DNA of 64,000 nt from the NCBI GenBank assembly GCA_965197545.1, contig CBDANJ010000008.1, forward strand, positions 1,364,001-1,428,000. Direction: 5' to 3'. The notes beneath the pieces were generated by a model, which searched no databases, was not told where the DNA came from, and saw only the letters and a program-made list of their open reading frames with translations. The DNA comes from CATOSP01 sp965197545 (GTDB lineage Bacteria; Chloroflexota; Dehalococcoidia; Lucifugimonadales; UBA3495). The position numbers were made by a program, and so were the translations under genes. Of this stretch, positions 26,031-36,274 are shown piece by piece (position 1 is the stretch's first letter; the number at the start of each line of letters is the position of its first letter).

Positions 26031-28351
26031 TCAGTTGTCCACAAGGACTTTCAGCGCTGCCGATGCCGGCCTGCCCCAGCAGGTGAGGCTGCTGCCAGTG
26101 CGAATCCCGCAATTGAACTCGCTGCCGTGGTTCCATCTGCCCCCGGCGCTGACCGAGCGGAACCTGCCGGCGGGCGGCGTCAGTTGGCTGGCATCGCCCT
26201 CGTACGCTTCCTCGTGGGTGGCCCAGCACGCCGCCGTTCCGTCAACGCGAACGCCGCAGGCGTGGGTGCTGCTGGCGCTGACCGACCGGAAGGGTCCGGC
26301 GGGGGGCGAGATCTCTCCGGTCTGGTGGTTTCCCTGGCACCGCAGCGTTCCATCCAGGCGCACTCCGCACAGGTAGACTATTGAGAAATTCCCCACCGCC
26401 ACCGATTGATAAGCGCGCTCCTGGAATTGAGCGAGGTCTATGCTGGAGCTGTCACTGCCCCAGCATTCCACCGAATGATCAGTGCGGACACCGCAGTGCA
26501 TGAGCCCGCTCCCGTCGATGTAGCGGAAGGTCCCCTCTGGCGGGTTCCCGATGTTGTGGTTTCCCCAACAAACCAGGGTGTCGTCCAGCCTGATGGCGCA
26601 GCCGTGGCCGTAGCCGGTGCTGAGCGCCTTGTACTCCCCGGGCGGCGGGTCCAGGTGGCCCCAGTCCGGGTCACCGTCGCCCCAGCAGGACAAAGAACCG
26701 TCGGTCCGTATTCCGCACCCGAACACGCTGTACACGGTCTCGTCCAGGCTGATGGAGCGGAATTCGCCCTCCGGCATGCTCATCTGTCCCCACCACGTCG
26801 TGATGTGCACCCAGCAGGCCACCGTGCGGTCCGGTAACAGCCAGCAGGCGGTGTTGTCATCCGCGGCGGCAAAGTCCTCGACGGAAGCGGGCGTCGGGTC
26901 GAGATACACGCTGTGGTCGTCGTTCCAGCAAACCAGGGAGTCGTCCAGCCGGTGCCCACAGGTGTAGTTGGTCCCCTTATGGGAGAAGACCTCCCAGGAA
27001 ATCACCCGGCCCGACTGCGCCATGGCTTCCATCTCGTATTCCCGCTGGCCGGGACAAACCACAGAACCATCGGCGTCCCCCAGGCAGACCAGCAGGCTGT
27101 CGGCGCCGGGTACCTCCTCGCCCCCGGTTCCACGGCCCAGCACACGGCGGCGCCGTCGGAGCGCAGGCCGCAGGCGTGGTGCACTCCGACGCTGACCGCA
27201 ACGTACTCTCCTTCCGGTGGACTATTGGGGTATTCATAGGCGAAGCCCCAGCACCGGATGAAGCCATCGGTGGTGACGCCGCACGAGCCGCCAAGACCGA
27301 CGTGAACCTGGCGGAAGAGAACATCGGACGATCCGGCCTCTTCTTCGGAAACCAACTCGGAATACGTGCAAAGCTGGAAGCATCCGCCGTCCTCCCCCGG
27401 CTCCTCTCCGGCCCAGATGAAACCCCAGCAGACCACCTCGCCGTCTGCCCTCAACCCGCAACTGTAAACCAGCCCCGAACTCACCGACCTGAACTTTCCC
27501 GGCGGAGGGCTGGCCTGTCCGAACTCGTCATTCCCCCAGCACACAACCCTGCCCCCGGAATCGATGGCGCAGGTGTGAGCCCCTCCCGCGCTTATGGAGG
27601 CGAAGGCGCCTTCCGGCGGGCTGGCCTGTCCGAACTCGTCAAGGCCCCAGCAGGTAACGGCTCCGTCCGCCTTGATACCGCAGGTGTGAGCCCCTCCCGC
27701 GCTGACCGAGGTGAAGGCGCCATCCGGCGGGTCGGCCTGTCCGGTGGTATGCCCGTACCAGGGGTCCCGGTCATTGGAGCCCCAGCAGACCACCGGGCCG
27801 TCGCTCCCTATTCCGCAGGCATGGTTGGGGCCCGAGCTGATGGACTCCAAAGCCATGGTCGGCGACGGGAAGGGGGTCTCTCTATCGACTGTCCCCGTGC
27901 ACCGTACCGAGCCGTCATTCCGCAACAGGCAGGTGTGCGCTCTTCCGGTAGTGACGGCTGCATAGTCGTATATACCGTCAGGGGCTGAAACGGGCGCAGG
28001 GGTTGGGAGATATGCAATGGGCCCAGGCCTACCCGCCTGCCCTGGGGTGGCGCTCGGGAAAGGTGTGTCTGATGGCTGGGCCGTAGGGCTGGCCTGGGCC
28101 GGCTCGTCTGGGGGAGTTTCAGAAATGCCGGTCTGGGCTGGTTCCCTGGCGAGTTTCTCAGTGGAGGGTGGCGGCCCCGGTGTCTCCGTTGGGCGAGGGG
28201 CATCGGCGGGAGGCGCCGAGGCCACGGTCGGTTGCCGGGCGCCCTCCGTCGGCAATCTGCCGCCGGTTTCGTCTCCCCGGCAACCCGCCGCGAGGGAAAA
28301 TATGATCAGCAGGAAAAGCAGTCCTGCCGGATGGAGCTTGAGGTTCCCCAT
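26031..28351 (-). pseudogene. large lipoprotein with RCC1-like repeats, one frameshift
   Basis: The signal ends in the lipobox SLAAGC; a Pro/Thr linker follows, then more than a dozen repeats of the RCC1/BNR type, each with CGIxxDGxxxCWG and a PPxGxFxSVSAG spacer (for example CGIKADGAVTCWGLDEFGQ). The repeats continue in a second frame after about 27130, where GTGTGCTGGGCCGTGGAACC has one base too few or too many for CWGRGTGGEE. Read together the protein has about 770 residues and forms one or two beta-propellers on the cell surface. A phase-variable or degraded surface protein; a sequencing error is possible. The PPC-type lipoprotein gene ends 33 bp upstream. Confidence 0.75.
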
Positions 28352-28384
28352 TGGGGTAGGCTTCCTTCCCGATTCCAGGGTAAG

Positions 28385-29313
28385 TCACGACTCCGGCGCC
28401 GACTTGATCCCCGCCGTGAATTCCTCGACCACCAGGGTGTAGGTGCCCGATTCGTAGCCGGACACCGAGAGCCAATAGGTGCCGGAGTCCGGCGCCTCCC
28501 AGAGAATCCGGGAGGCGTAGCTGTCTCCGAAATCTTCGTTGAACGCTATTTCACCGTGTCGGTCGTAGAGGGTAAGCGCGGAGTCCTTCACCGTGCCCAA
28601 TTCGACGACAATCCCGTATATGCTCCCCCGAGTGGACTGGAAAACGAAGTAATCCAGGTCGTCTTCGTCGTATATGGATGCCGTCACAACCTCACCGATC
28701 TCTATGGGGTTCGCCTCCTCGCCGGAATCTCGGTTGTCGTCCTCTATGGCTCTGCTGGAAAGGATGTAGGAACCCACTTCGAACCCTCTCACGACAACGT
28801 AATACTCAGCGGACGATGGCGCCCGCCAGGAGAACCCCACAACGCCAGGCTCATCCCGACCGAAACCGGACTCCAGGTATCTCCACTGGGCATCGCGCAG
28901 CTCCAGATCCAGGTATTCCAGCGTCCCCAGCACGGCCATAACCTCGTAGATGGTTCCCTCCGAGGCATCCAGCCGGAAAATGTCTGCGTCGGTGCGTAGT
29001 CCAACCTCCCCGGGAGGTCCTGCCCCACCGTCAGGACGGTGGCCCCGCCCCTGGTGTTGGAGTGGTCGTCTTCAACATCGGCATAATCGGTGGCCTTGAC
29101 CGTGAGGGAGTAGGTCCCCAGGTCCCATCCATACACATCGATGTAGATCACCCCCGACATGGGCGCCTGCCAGATCACTCGGGGCGTTGGACCTTCGTAA
29201 TCACCGCTGTCCGCCAAGGCCTGAAACTCGGCATTGAAGAGGGTAACCCCGGGTTCCTTCAACGTGCCCGTCGCCACGTCGAACTGGTACGTCTCTCCCT
29301 CCCTGGTTTTAAT
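28385..29313 (-). pseudogene. PPC-type lipoprotein, 3' part (cut by an IS)
   Basis: Reads KTREGETYQFDVATGTLKEP from the IS junction, then repeated pre-peptidase C-terminal modules: SGVIYIDVYGWDLGTYSLTV, SAEYYVVVRGFEVGSYILSS and SGTYWLSVSGYESGTYTLVV, with linkers such as EDDHSNTRGGATVLTVGQ. One base is missing near 28996-29003 (expected DYAPDADIF), which splits the frame. The modules normally fold on secreted proteins as beta-sandwiches. The 5' part is at 30462-31414. Confidence 0.75.
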
Positions 29314-29321
29314 AACTGATG

Positions 29322-30415
29322 TTACGCAGCCTTGAGGAGTTGGAGTTCGTCAAAGGCATGGCGGATAGCCTTGAGATATATCCGGGTTCTCAAGGCAAAA
29401 TGATTCATCTGGTGGGTCACGCTGGTCCATTCCAGGCGGCAGGCTGAGCAGATAGCCATGAAACAGTGGTTGCTTTGAGTTCGGACCGTCTTCCCCGGCG
29501 GCTTAGCCAGCGCGGCGTTGCCCTTGAGCGTCTTGTGATACGTCTCCACTTTCCACCTTTTCCGGTAGACCGCTTTGATGGTCTCGCCTTCACCGTCCAA
29601 GCCGCTGCCGGCCAGATACAGTGTACCGGCGCTGCCATCTCTGTTCTTAAAGACCTGGCGAAGCAGCAGGACAGGAAAATCCGGTCCCCGCAGCCAGCCG
29701 CGCACCGGTTGACCTTCCGGCAGGTCCAGCTTGTCTATGCTTATTCTGGCCGGTGAAAGCCGCCCTGAAGTTTCGCTTCATAGCTCAATGCTGCCGTCCT
29801 GTTGGATTTGAGCGCGGTGATGAACTCCTTGCCCAGGCCGTTGTGTATGAAACTCAGATTCTCTTTGGACGAAAACCAGCTGTCTGCCGGAATATAACGA
29901 TACTCCAGCCGGTTCTGCTGACAGACCTTCAGCATCCGGCGCATCAGTTCGTTCTTGGAGACCTCGCTCCGGCGCTTGAGCCGGCCGGTGTTCTCATCCT
30001 CGAATACAATGGGCTTGCGGATGATTTCGTATGCCGCCGGCAGCGTCATACCCTGAGCGCGGTAAACGCAGTTGAGGATGTTAATGCCCTTGACCGTCCG
30101 GTTCTCGCTGTGATCGAAGCGCCAACTGACTATCTCGTTCTGGTCCGTATGCGGCTTTTCCTCTATGGTGTCGTCGAATATGAGTGCGCCATCGGGTTGT
30201 TCTATCTTTCTCACCATGGGCTTGACCTGCTGCCGGAGGGTCCTGGAGTCGTAGACTTCCCCGGACAGGAAGCGGGTTATCCGGTCATGGCTGACTTCCC
30301 CTTCCAGCATGTCGGACAGGCCGGTGGCTGTCGCCGCGCCAAAGAGCCTGCCCCGGACTTGATCCGGGGAACTCAGCAGGTAATCGCTGTAGAGTTCGGT
30401 CAGTTCTTGGTTCAT
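29322..30415 (-). pseudogene. IS4/IS701-like DDE transposase, frameshifted
   Basis: The N-terminal part has LIFDDTIEEKPHTDQNEIVS (first Asp) and YRYIPADSWFSSKENLSF (second Asp); the C-terminal part has YRKRWKVETYHKTLKGN with the catalytic Glu. The frame breaks near 29735-29745 where RISIDKLDLPEGQPV should follow GGFHR. A palindromic unit (30343-30369) adds SPDQVRGRL in frame near residue 16. Confidence 0.8.
30343..30369 (-). repeat. palindromic unit, in frame in the IS4-like transposase
   Basis: AGAGCCTGCCCCGGACTTGA pattern closed by TCCGGGG; in gene sense CCCCGGATCAAGTCCGGGGC then AGGCTCT. Confidence 0.8.
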
Positions 30416-30461
30416 GACTCAAAGATACCAGTTTCTTCGGCCTCTGCGTAAGGTCAGTGAA

Positions 30462-31414
30462 TCACGAAGAAGTCCTCATCGGCCTCATAGTCCACTGAGC
30501 CGGAGGCAGACTCCCCCACGTTTACCGGTGTCGCGCCCTCGATTTCGTTGGAGTGGTCGTCCTCTATGTCCAGTTCCGCGTCTCCATTCAAGCCGGACCA
30601 CAGATGGACCAGGCAGTTTTCAAAGTCGCCGAAGGGATTGCCGGACCCGGAGTCCGAGACGGTCTCGTCCGTCAGGGCCGACGCAATGACCTCTCCGTCC
30701 AGGAACTCTGATTCGTCCCCAAAACCAAGGCTCCCCGCTATGAACTTGTCGGGAATGCACTTGACGAATCCCGCCCAGAATTCTCCCATTGGAATGCGGT
30801 CCCTTGAATCGGGCAGCAGACTGACAATCACCGCCGCCGGGTCGGTATCAGCCGCAACCCCCATCAGGCAGTCCATCTCGCTTACGGACGGCAATCCGTC
30901 CTCGAAGAATCCTGCCACCATTTCGAACAGCAGGATAGCCCGGCCGGTCTCGGGATCCAGGCAGTTGAACACCAGGACCTGCCACTCCTGCGTCCATTCG
31001 AAGGCGTTTATGGAGACCGGCTCGCCCATGACCATCTGGAGCAGTCCGGCGCCCAGGGAGTCGCGGATGCAGTTCTGCTCGTGCTGGCCCAGGGTGTCGT
31101 ACAAGTCCCGCCACCTGGTGTCGCCGTCAATGGACACCAGAAGGTCACCGACGGGAGGGGGCGGGCCCGGAGGCGTGGGCCGCCGGAGTCGGGGTGGCTG
31201 TCGGCAAGGGCCCGCCAGGGGTTTGCGTGGGCTCCGGCGTCTGAACCCGCGTGGGTGCAGGGGTTCGAGTGGGCGCCGGAGACAGGTTGGAGGCCGCAGG
31301 AGACGTTGGCGCAAGAGCAGCGTTCGGCGCGGACGCTGGTGTGGGAGTGGGGTCTCCGCCGCAGGCCGTCAGCCCCACGGCCAGAATAAGCAATGCCAGA
31401 ACCAGGAGTCTCAT
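30462..31414 (-). pseudogene. PPC-type lipoprotein, 5' part
   Basis: MRLLVLALLILAVGLTACGG at 31414 is a lipoprotein signal, followed by a long Thr/Pro linker. The frame then shifts near 31165 and continues PPPPVGDLLVSIDGDTRWRD, a Cys-containing globular domain of about 200 residues (EQNCIRDSLGAGLLQMVMGE, VLVFNCLDPETGRAILLFEM, FVKCIPDKFIAGSLGFG) and an EDDHSNEIEGATPVNVGE linker, to the IS at 30461. The globular domain recurs in Chloroflexota lipoproteins of unknown role. The whole gene (31414 to 28385) is broken by an IS and two indels. Confidence 0.75.
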
Positions 31415-31519
31415 TCCGTTTCTTCTGCGTCCGTCCGTCCTGCACGGCCAATACAACCGGCTGGCATAGGCCCTGCCCAAGCCCAGGCGCCCTCTAAGAG
31501 GGTGTGTGAGAAATAGGGA

Positions 31520-32356
31520 TCAATTGGGTTTAAGTCTTTTGAGCATCAGGTGGACCATCGCTATATGGACCCATGCCTCCCCGGTTTCGGGCAATTCCTC
31601 GTAGTCTTTGCTCAGCCGCCGGCAGCGGCTCAGCCAAGCCAAGGTGCGCTCCACCACCCACCGTCTGGGCAGCACCTCGAAGCGGCGGCTGTCCGGGTTC
31701 CGGCGCACCGCATTCAGCGCCCAACCTCCGGTGGCCCAAGCCCGCGCCGCCAACCGGCCAGCGTAGGCCGCATCGGCCCGGATGACCTGGAGCCGGGGAA
31801 ACCGGTGCAGCAACTTTACCAAGACCAGCTTGGCCCCATCCCGGTCCCCGTGTCGTGGCACGGGGCAGGCTCTGGATGTTGGCCGCATGGACCACCACGG
31901 CCAGAAGCAGGCCCACGGTGTCCACTATGTCCACTATGTCCACTACGTCCACTACGATGCGGCGCTTGCGCCCAGATACCTTCTTGCCGGCGTCGCAGCC
32001 CCGAGGCCCCCCTTTTCCGTGGTCTTGACGCTCTGGCTGTCGATGATGGCAGCGCCGGGGATGGCATCCCGTCCTTCTTTCTCCCGGACCTGGCCGCGCA
32101 GCGCCTCCTCAACCCGCTCCCAAGTGCCATCGGCCCGCCATTTTCGGAAATACCACCACACCGTGCCCCAGGGAGGCAGGTCATGGGGCACCATTCGCCA
32201 TGGTATGCCGCCGCGCAAGACATATAGTATGCCGTTTACTACCTCCTGCAGGTCCACGGTACGCCGGCGTCCTCTCCTCGACCCAGGGGGCAACAAGGGT
32301 TCCAAATGCTTCCATTGGCAATCCGTCAAATCACTGGGATATGCTTTCCGCTTCAT
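31520..32356 (-). pseudogene. IS5-family transposase, broken
   Basis: MKRKAYPSDLTDCQWKHLEP to AIIDSQSVKTTEKGG gives the N-terminal half and first Asp region; RADAAYAGRL and RWVVERTLAWLSRCRRLSKD give the second Asp and Glu regions in another frame. A 9-bp tandem repeat (TGTCCACTA, about four copies, 31918-31956) expands IVVDTV to VVDVVDIVDIVDTV. A 25-bp palindrome (31847-31871) breaks NIQ|DRDGAKLV; the related copy at 59736 reads DVQDRDGAKLV without it. Confidence 0.85.
31847..31871 (+). repeat. palindromic unit, 25 bp, empty site known at 59736 copy
   Basis: CCCGTGTCGTGGCACGGGGC then AGGCT. Inserted between the NIQ and DRDG codons of the IS5-type transposase. Confidence 0.88.
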
Positions 32357-32428
32357 GCCCCAAAGGTACAGCCTCTCCCCCGTCTCCCACCAAGCTATCT
32401 CAAATTACAATAATTCTCACACACCCTC

Positions 32429-33133
32429 TTAGGGACTGGCCTTGCCGTTCATGATCCGGGAGAGAAGAGCGGGGCTGAGGCCGGCCCACCGGGCCGCTTC
32501 GTTCTGGCTGATCTTGTGCGCATCCATGCGGTCCCAAAGGGCCCGCGGGTCCACCGTAGGAGGCTGGGCGGTCTCAACCCTGACGGGAGCTTCCAGCACG
32601 GCCTCCACCCGCGCCTGGACCGCCGGGCTCATGTTCCGGTGGCCCCGGGCCACCAGGGACATGTAGCTGAGGGTCACCCCCACCCGCTGGGCCAGTTCCT
32701 TCAGGCTCATGCCCAGCTCCCTTGCCCGCTCCCGGATGTAGGTGCTGCCGCCTTTGACAATGCCGCCCTGGCGGTTGGCGCACTGGGCGGGCGCGATCTC
32801 CACCGGACCGTCCAGCACGGCCTCGACCCGGACCTGGACCGCCGGGCTCATGTTCCGGTGGCCCCGGGCCACCAGGGACATGTAGCCGTAGGACACCCCT
32901 ACCAGCACGGCCAGGTCCTTCAGGCTCAGGCCCATGCCCCGGGCCTGTTCCCGGATGCAGTTGCTCTGGCCGGTGACCAGGCCGCCCTGACGGTAGACGA
33001 TCCCCTGCCCCGGGACCTCGCCCAGGACCGCCGCGACCCTTTCCCGCATCATCGGGGTCCAGGGCCTGCGTCCGGTGGAAACCTGGGACAGGTAGCTGGC
33101 GCTCACGCCCATCTTCTCCGCCAGCTCCTTCAT
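32429..33133 (-). CDS. protein with four tandem XRE-type helix-turn-helix units
   Basis: A 234-residue protein made of four HTH_XRE-like repeats: MKELAEKMGVSASYLSQVST (1-40), MGLSLKDLAVLVGVSYGYMS (65-110), LGMSLKELAQRVGVTLSYMS (130-175) and KISQNEAARWAGLSPALLSR (205-234). Repeats 2 and 3 share LVARGHRNMSPAVQxRVEAVL almost exactly. In-frame codons upstream of the ATG (ESELRAAARRHGLT) complete the first HTH, so the real start may lie further 5'. The stop codon TAA is formed at the IS junction, but the original sequence would also stop here (TAG). Probably a DNA-binding regulator of an element; target unknown. Confidence 0.7.
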   Translation of the reverse strand: MKELAEKMGVSASYLSQVSTGRRPWTPMMRERVAAVLGEVPGQGIVYRQGGLVTGQSNCIREQARGMGLSLKDLAVLVGVSYGYMSLVARGHRNMSPAVQVRVEAVLDGPVEIAPAQCANRQGGIVKGGSTYIRERARELGMSLKELAQRVGVTLSYMSLVARGHRNMSPAVQARVEAVLEAPVRVETAQPPTVDPRALWDRMDAHKISQNEAARWAGLSPALLSRIMNGKASP

Positions 33134-33299
33134 GGTCAGGCCGTGGCGCCGCGCCGCCGCCCGGAGCTCGCTCTCGGGCTTGCCCTTGCCGGGCTGGTGC
33201 GCCCGTTCCTGCGAAGTGTTGCCGTCGTCCTGGCCGTCAACCTGTCCGTTAAGGTGGTCTCCATCTTGTCGATGCTGGTGGTGGTCATGTCGCTTCCTC

Positions 33300-33560
33300 C
33301 GATAAACAGCGAGCGGGGCCGTTTCCCAAGCGGGAGGCGGCCCCGCTCGTGTGCAAATTTTTGTTTGTCAGTGGCGGCTTACGGAGCCGCCGTGGTTTCC
33401 ACTGATTCCAAAACACGGAAAGCGGGGCCGTCCATTTCGGACGACCCCGATCGTTTCTAAGCTCCAGGTTGTCAGTGGCGGCACGTGCAGCCGCCCTGGT
33501 TTACGCCGCGTCTCCCCAGGGGGAGACGGGCGTGGAGTTTCCGTTAGTTCACAAGCACCT
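33300..33560. repeat. tandem hairpin-forming repeats upstream of the HTH gene
   Basis: Two copies of a unit that contains GTCAGTGGCGGC...AGCCGCC(G/C)TGGTTT (about 33368 and 33473), alternating with GCGGGGCCG...CGGCCCCGC and GGGGCCGTCC...GGACGACCCC hairpins. Each forms a strong stem. They could be attenuators or phage-type terminators. No gene is seen between 33134 and 33844. Confidence 0.55.
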
Positions 33561-33751
33561 CCAAACTTCCTGTGGCGGCAAGGCATTCCAGCGTGATCGT
33601 TGTCGTGGAGCGCCTCTCGGCTGTTGCTGATTTGCCGTCGCATCGCCGCCCGGAGCAAGACGCACCGCACCCACGGCGGGCAAAGCGATGGGAAACGCCA
33701 GGGGTGTGACTAAAAGGGGTTGGAAATCGAGGCAGTTTACAAGAGGGGGAA

Positions 33752-33806
33752 AAGATGGCAATGTCCCGGCATAGAATGTCCCGGCATAGAATGTCCCGGC
33801 ATAGAT
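33752..33806 (+). repeat. 15-bp tandem repeat, three copies
   Basis: TGTCCCGGCATAGAA is repeated three times in a row just before an ISKra4-type transposase gene. Confidence 0.85.
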
Positions 33807-33844
33807 AGAAGCGGCGCGGGCAGCGCCGGCAGGGGAGAAGGGGT

Positions 33845-35231
33845 ATGAATCGGGAGCAGGCACTGAGGGAGATACTGAGGGAGATAATGGAACAGGCCAC
33901 CCAGGAAATGCGGGAAGTGCTGAGCCGGGAAAGCGAGGAGGACGGGGCGGAGCAGTGGGACCCGGACGCCTGGGAGGAAGAGCTTATCCGGTTCTCCCGT
34001 GAGTTGAACCGGAAGATGTTGCAAACTTGGGCGGAGGTGAAGGCTGAGCAAGCAAAAGCTCAGGCCCCTTTTGCTCCTGCTGTCAAGGAAGACGCCGCCT
34101 GCATCGGTGGCAGGCCCTGAGCTGGCTAAGCAGCTTTGGTCAGATAGGGGTCCCAGCGCCTTATCTGCGTTGTCCCAAGGGTCATGGCGGCCAGCAGCCG
34201 TTCCAGGGATTGACCGGTTTGAAGTCTCAAGGCAAGTCGTTGGCCTTGCAGCGGGCATTGACGGATTTTGGGGCGGAAAAGTCCTTCGGGCAGGCCAGCC
34301 GGCAACTGAAAGAACACTAAAGAACACTAAAGAACACTATGGAGTGGAGTTGCACCGCAGCAGCATCAGGGAAGTGGTGCTGCAACAAGCTGGGAGAGCC
34401 GCTGGGTTGGTGGAGCGGGAGGAACGGGAGGCCGCCGCCAGCTATGCAGAGCAGCGGAGTTGCCGGCTTGGCAAGCCGTGGCTGATCGTGGAGACTGACG
34501 GCAGCATGGTGCGCACTGGGAAGTTGGAGCCGGACCCGGCCGGGGGAATGAGTTCTGGCAGGCGTCCCAAGCACGCCAGGAGAACCCGGCGGCGGGAGGC
34601 GCGCCTCAGTGTGGTGGAGGGGCCTGGCGGAAAGGAACGGCGGTACGCTGCGGCCTTGGGTTCTGCCCAGAGGACGGGAGAGCAGATGTTTGCCCTGGCG
34701 CTGGGGTGCGGGTATGGGGGCAACACCTGGGTGCATGGCGTGGGAGACGGGGCGCTTTGGACCGCGCAACAGATGGCGGCAGTTTTCCCCAGGCAGCGCT
34801 TCTTACTGGACCGCCATCACCTTTTGGAACACCTGCATGAGGGGGCGCCGGCGTTGACGCCAGGCGATGCCCTGGCTGCCAAGACATGGGTGGAGGAGCA
34901 GGCAGGCCGCATTGACGCAGGGAACACCGCCGTGGTGGTGGCTGAATGCCTGGTCTTAGCGGGAGGGAACCCCGAGCATCCTCTGTATCGGTTGTATCGG
35001 TTGTATCGGTTGGCTGGATACTTGGAGGACCGGCAAGGACAGATGGACTATGCCACCGCCGGTGCGGAAGGTTTGCCCATCGGCAGCGGCATGGTGGAAG
35101 GGGGCCACCGCGCCGTGATCCAAGCCCGCTTGAAGTTGCCCGGAGCATGGTGGAAGGAGGAGACCGTCAACCCCATGCTGGCCCTGAGAACCTTGCGGGC
35201 CAACGGCCAGCGGGAAGCCTTTTGGCATTGA
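33845..35231 (+). pseudogene. ISKra4-family transposase, broken by an indel and a 10-bp triplication
   Basis: Starts MNREQALREILREIMEQATQ; the middle frame gives ALSWLSSFGQIGVPAPYLRC and GAEKSFGQASRQLKEH; the last gives GVELHRSSIREVV, LIVETDGSMVRTGK, LDRHHLLEHLHEGA and GLPIGSGMVEGGHRAVIQAR, diagnostic of ISKra4-type transposases. Frame 1 to 2 changes near 34100. Frame 2 to 3 is caused by three copies of AGAACACTAA (34317-34347): deleting two copies restores LKEHYGVELHRS. A second 9-bp triplication (34988-35011) adds LYRLYR in frame. Ends of the element are not resolved. Confidence 0.85.
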
Positions 35232-36274
35232 CCCCAACTTCTTTCAGTCACACCCAAACGCCAGTTGGGGTTGGCGAAAGGCGCAAGTCGCCCAGGGTAT
35301 GGTCCGGCGCGTCAAAACAGCCGCCCGGCGGAAGACGCACTGCGCCCAGGGTGAGCCAGGCAAGGGAGCACGCCGAGGCTGGGGTTGGCGAAAGACGCAG
35401 TTCGCCCAGGGTGTCAGTGAGCGGGAACGCCGACCCTGGGGCTCCTACGAGATGGAAAGGGGAGAGGAACGCAGCGCGGCAACGGGCTACGCCGGCAGTG
35501 GGCAGCCCGATGAGAACCGCGTTGCAAGGGTAAGCGTCCGGCCTTATGTAGCCGTGCGACCGGAGCATGTGGAAGCTGCGGCCTGGCTACTGCTGTTCAG
35601 CAACTACGCCGCAGACATGAAGAAGCAGCCGGAGCCTTGTGCCCGCTCCAACCGCAATGTGAAGGGAGGGCGAAGCGTGCAACCGCTCCGCAGGGAAGTC
35701 CTTGGTGAGTCAGGGATTCCGGGATGCCGTTCTGTTTCTGTAAGCCACCTCCTTGCCGATGATGATGAGCGCCTTGGTTGGGATACCGCCTTGGGTCGGG
35801 CTCCTGGTGAAACGCTACGGTGCGCCTCGACGGGTAGGGATTCCGGCTGGGGCGCCGCGGGGGAAACCCGCAGACGCCTCAGCCTGGATGAGAACGGAGC
35901 GGGATCAGTCGCGCCGTCCCCTCCGACCGCAGACAGGAGCGATCAACTCCCATCACGGACGGGTGTCCAGCAATCCGAAGGGATCAGCTCCGAGCCGCTG
36001 AACGGCGCCCGGCGGGAGAAGGACTTAAACACTCCAACCATCGGCCCGCGCTGCCTGCGAGGGACTTGAACACCCCGGGTCGGCAGCGTTCCCTCGTGGG
36101 CCAACCTCTCGGTAAGGGCCCGGGCTGAGGGAGGGACCCCCAGGTTTCTAGGGCGGGAAACACTGGAAAAGCCAGACAACGAGATTATTGTCGACCGTTC
36201 CGAGGCCGTTGAATAGCCCTTGGGAGCCCCCAGCGGCAAAGTGCGTCCAAAAGTTGACAAGCAACGCCGACCGG
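35232..36274. other. stretch without a recognised gene
   Basis: Open frames here have the composition of chance ORFs in GC-rich DNA. A related pair of segments (GTTGGCGAAAGGCGCAAGTC near 35271 and GTTGGCGAAAGACGCAGTTC near 35386) shows an old duplication. Possibly decayed element DNA. Confidence 0.5.

Larger units (their letters stand above)
29314..30458 (-). mobile_element. IS4/IS701-type insertion sequence in the PPC lipoprotein gene
   Basis: Ends CACTGACCTTACGCAG (right, inverse at 30443-30458) and AACTGATGTTACGCAG (left, 29314-29329). The 3-bp AAT at 29311-29313 and 30459-30461 flanks it. Removing the element plus one AAT restores an open frame reading DEDFFVIKTREGETYQFDV across the joint, which confirms both boundaries. 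Length 1145 bp. Confidence 0.85.
31497..32429 (-). mobile_element. IS5-family (ISL2/IS427-like) element
   Basis: Inverted ends AGAGGGTGTGTGAGAA (31497) and TTCTCACACACCCTCT (to 32429), flanked by TA on both sides (31495-31496 and 32430-32431). Its right insertion point is the stop codon of the HTH gene at 32429. Related to the element at 59727. Confidence 0.85.

Noticed and set aside
33300..33806. CRISPR-like array
   Set aside because: The repeats are hairpin units and a 15-bp tandem without unique spacers of regular size; no cas genes are present.
35299..36069. A 256-codon open frame
   Set aside because: Its composition is that of a chance frame in GC-rich DNA, it has no ribosome site and no recognisable motif, and it spans a duplicated non-coding segment.
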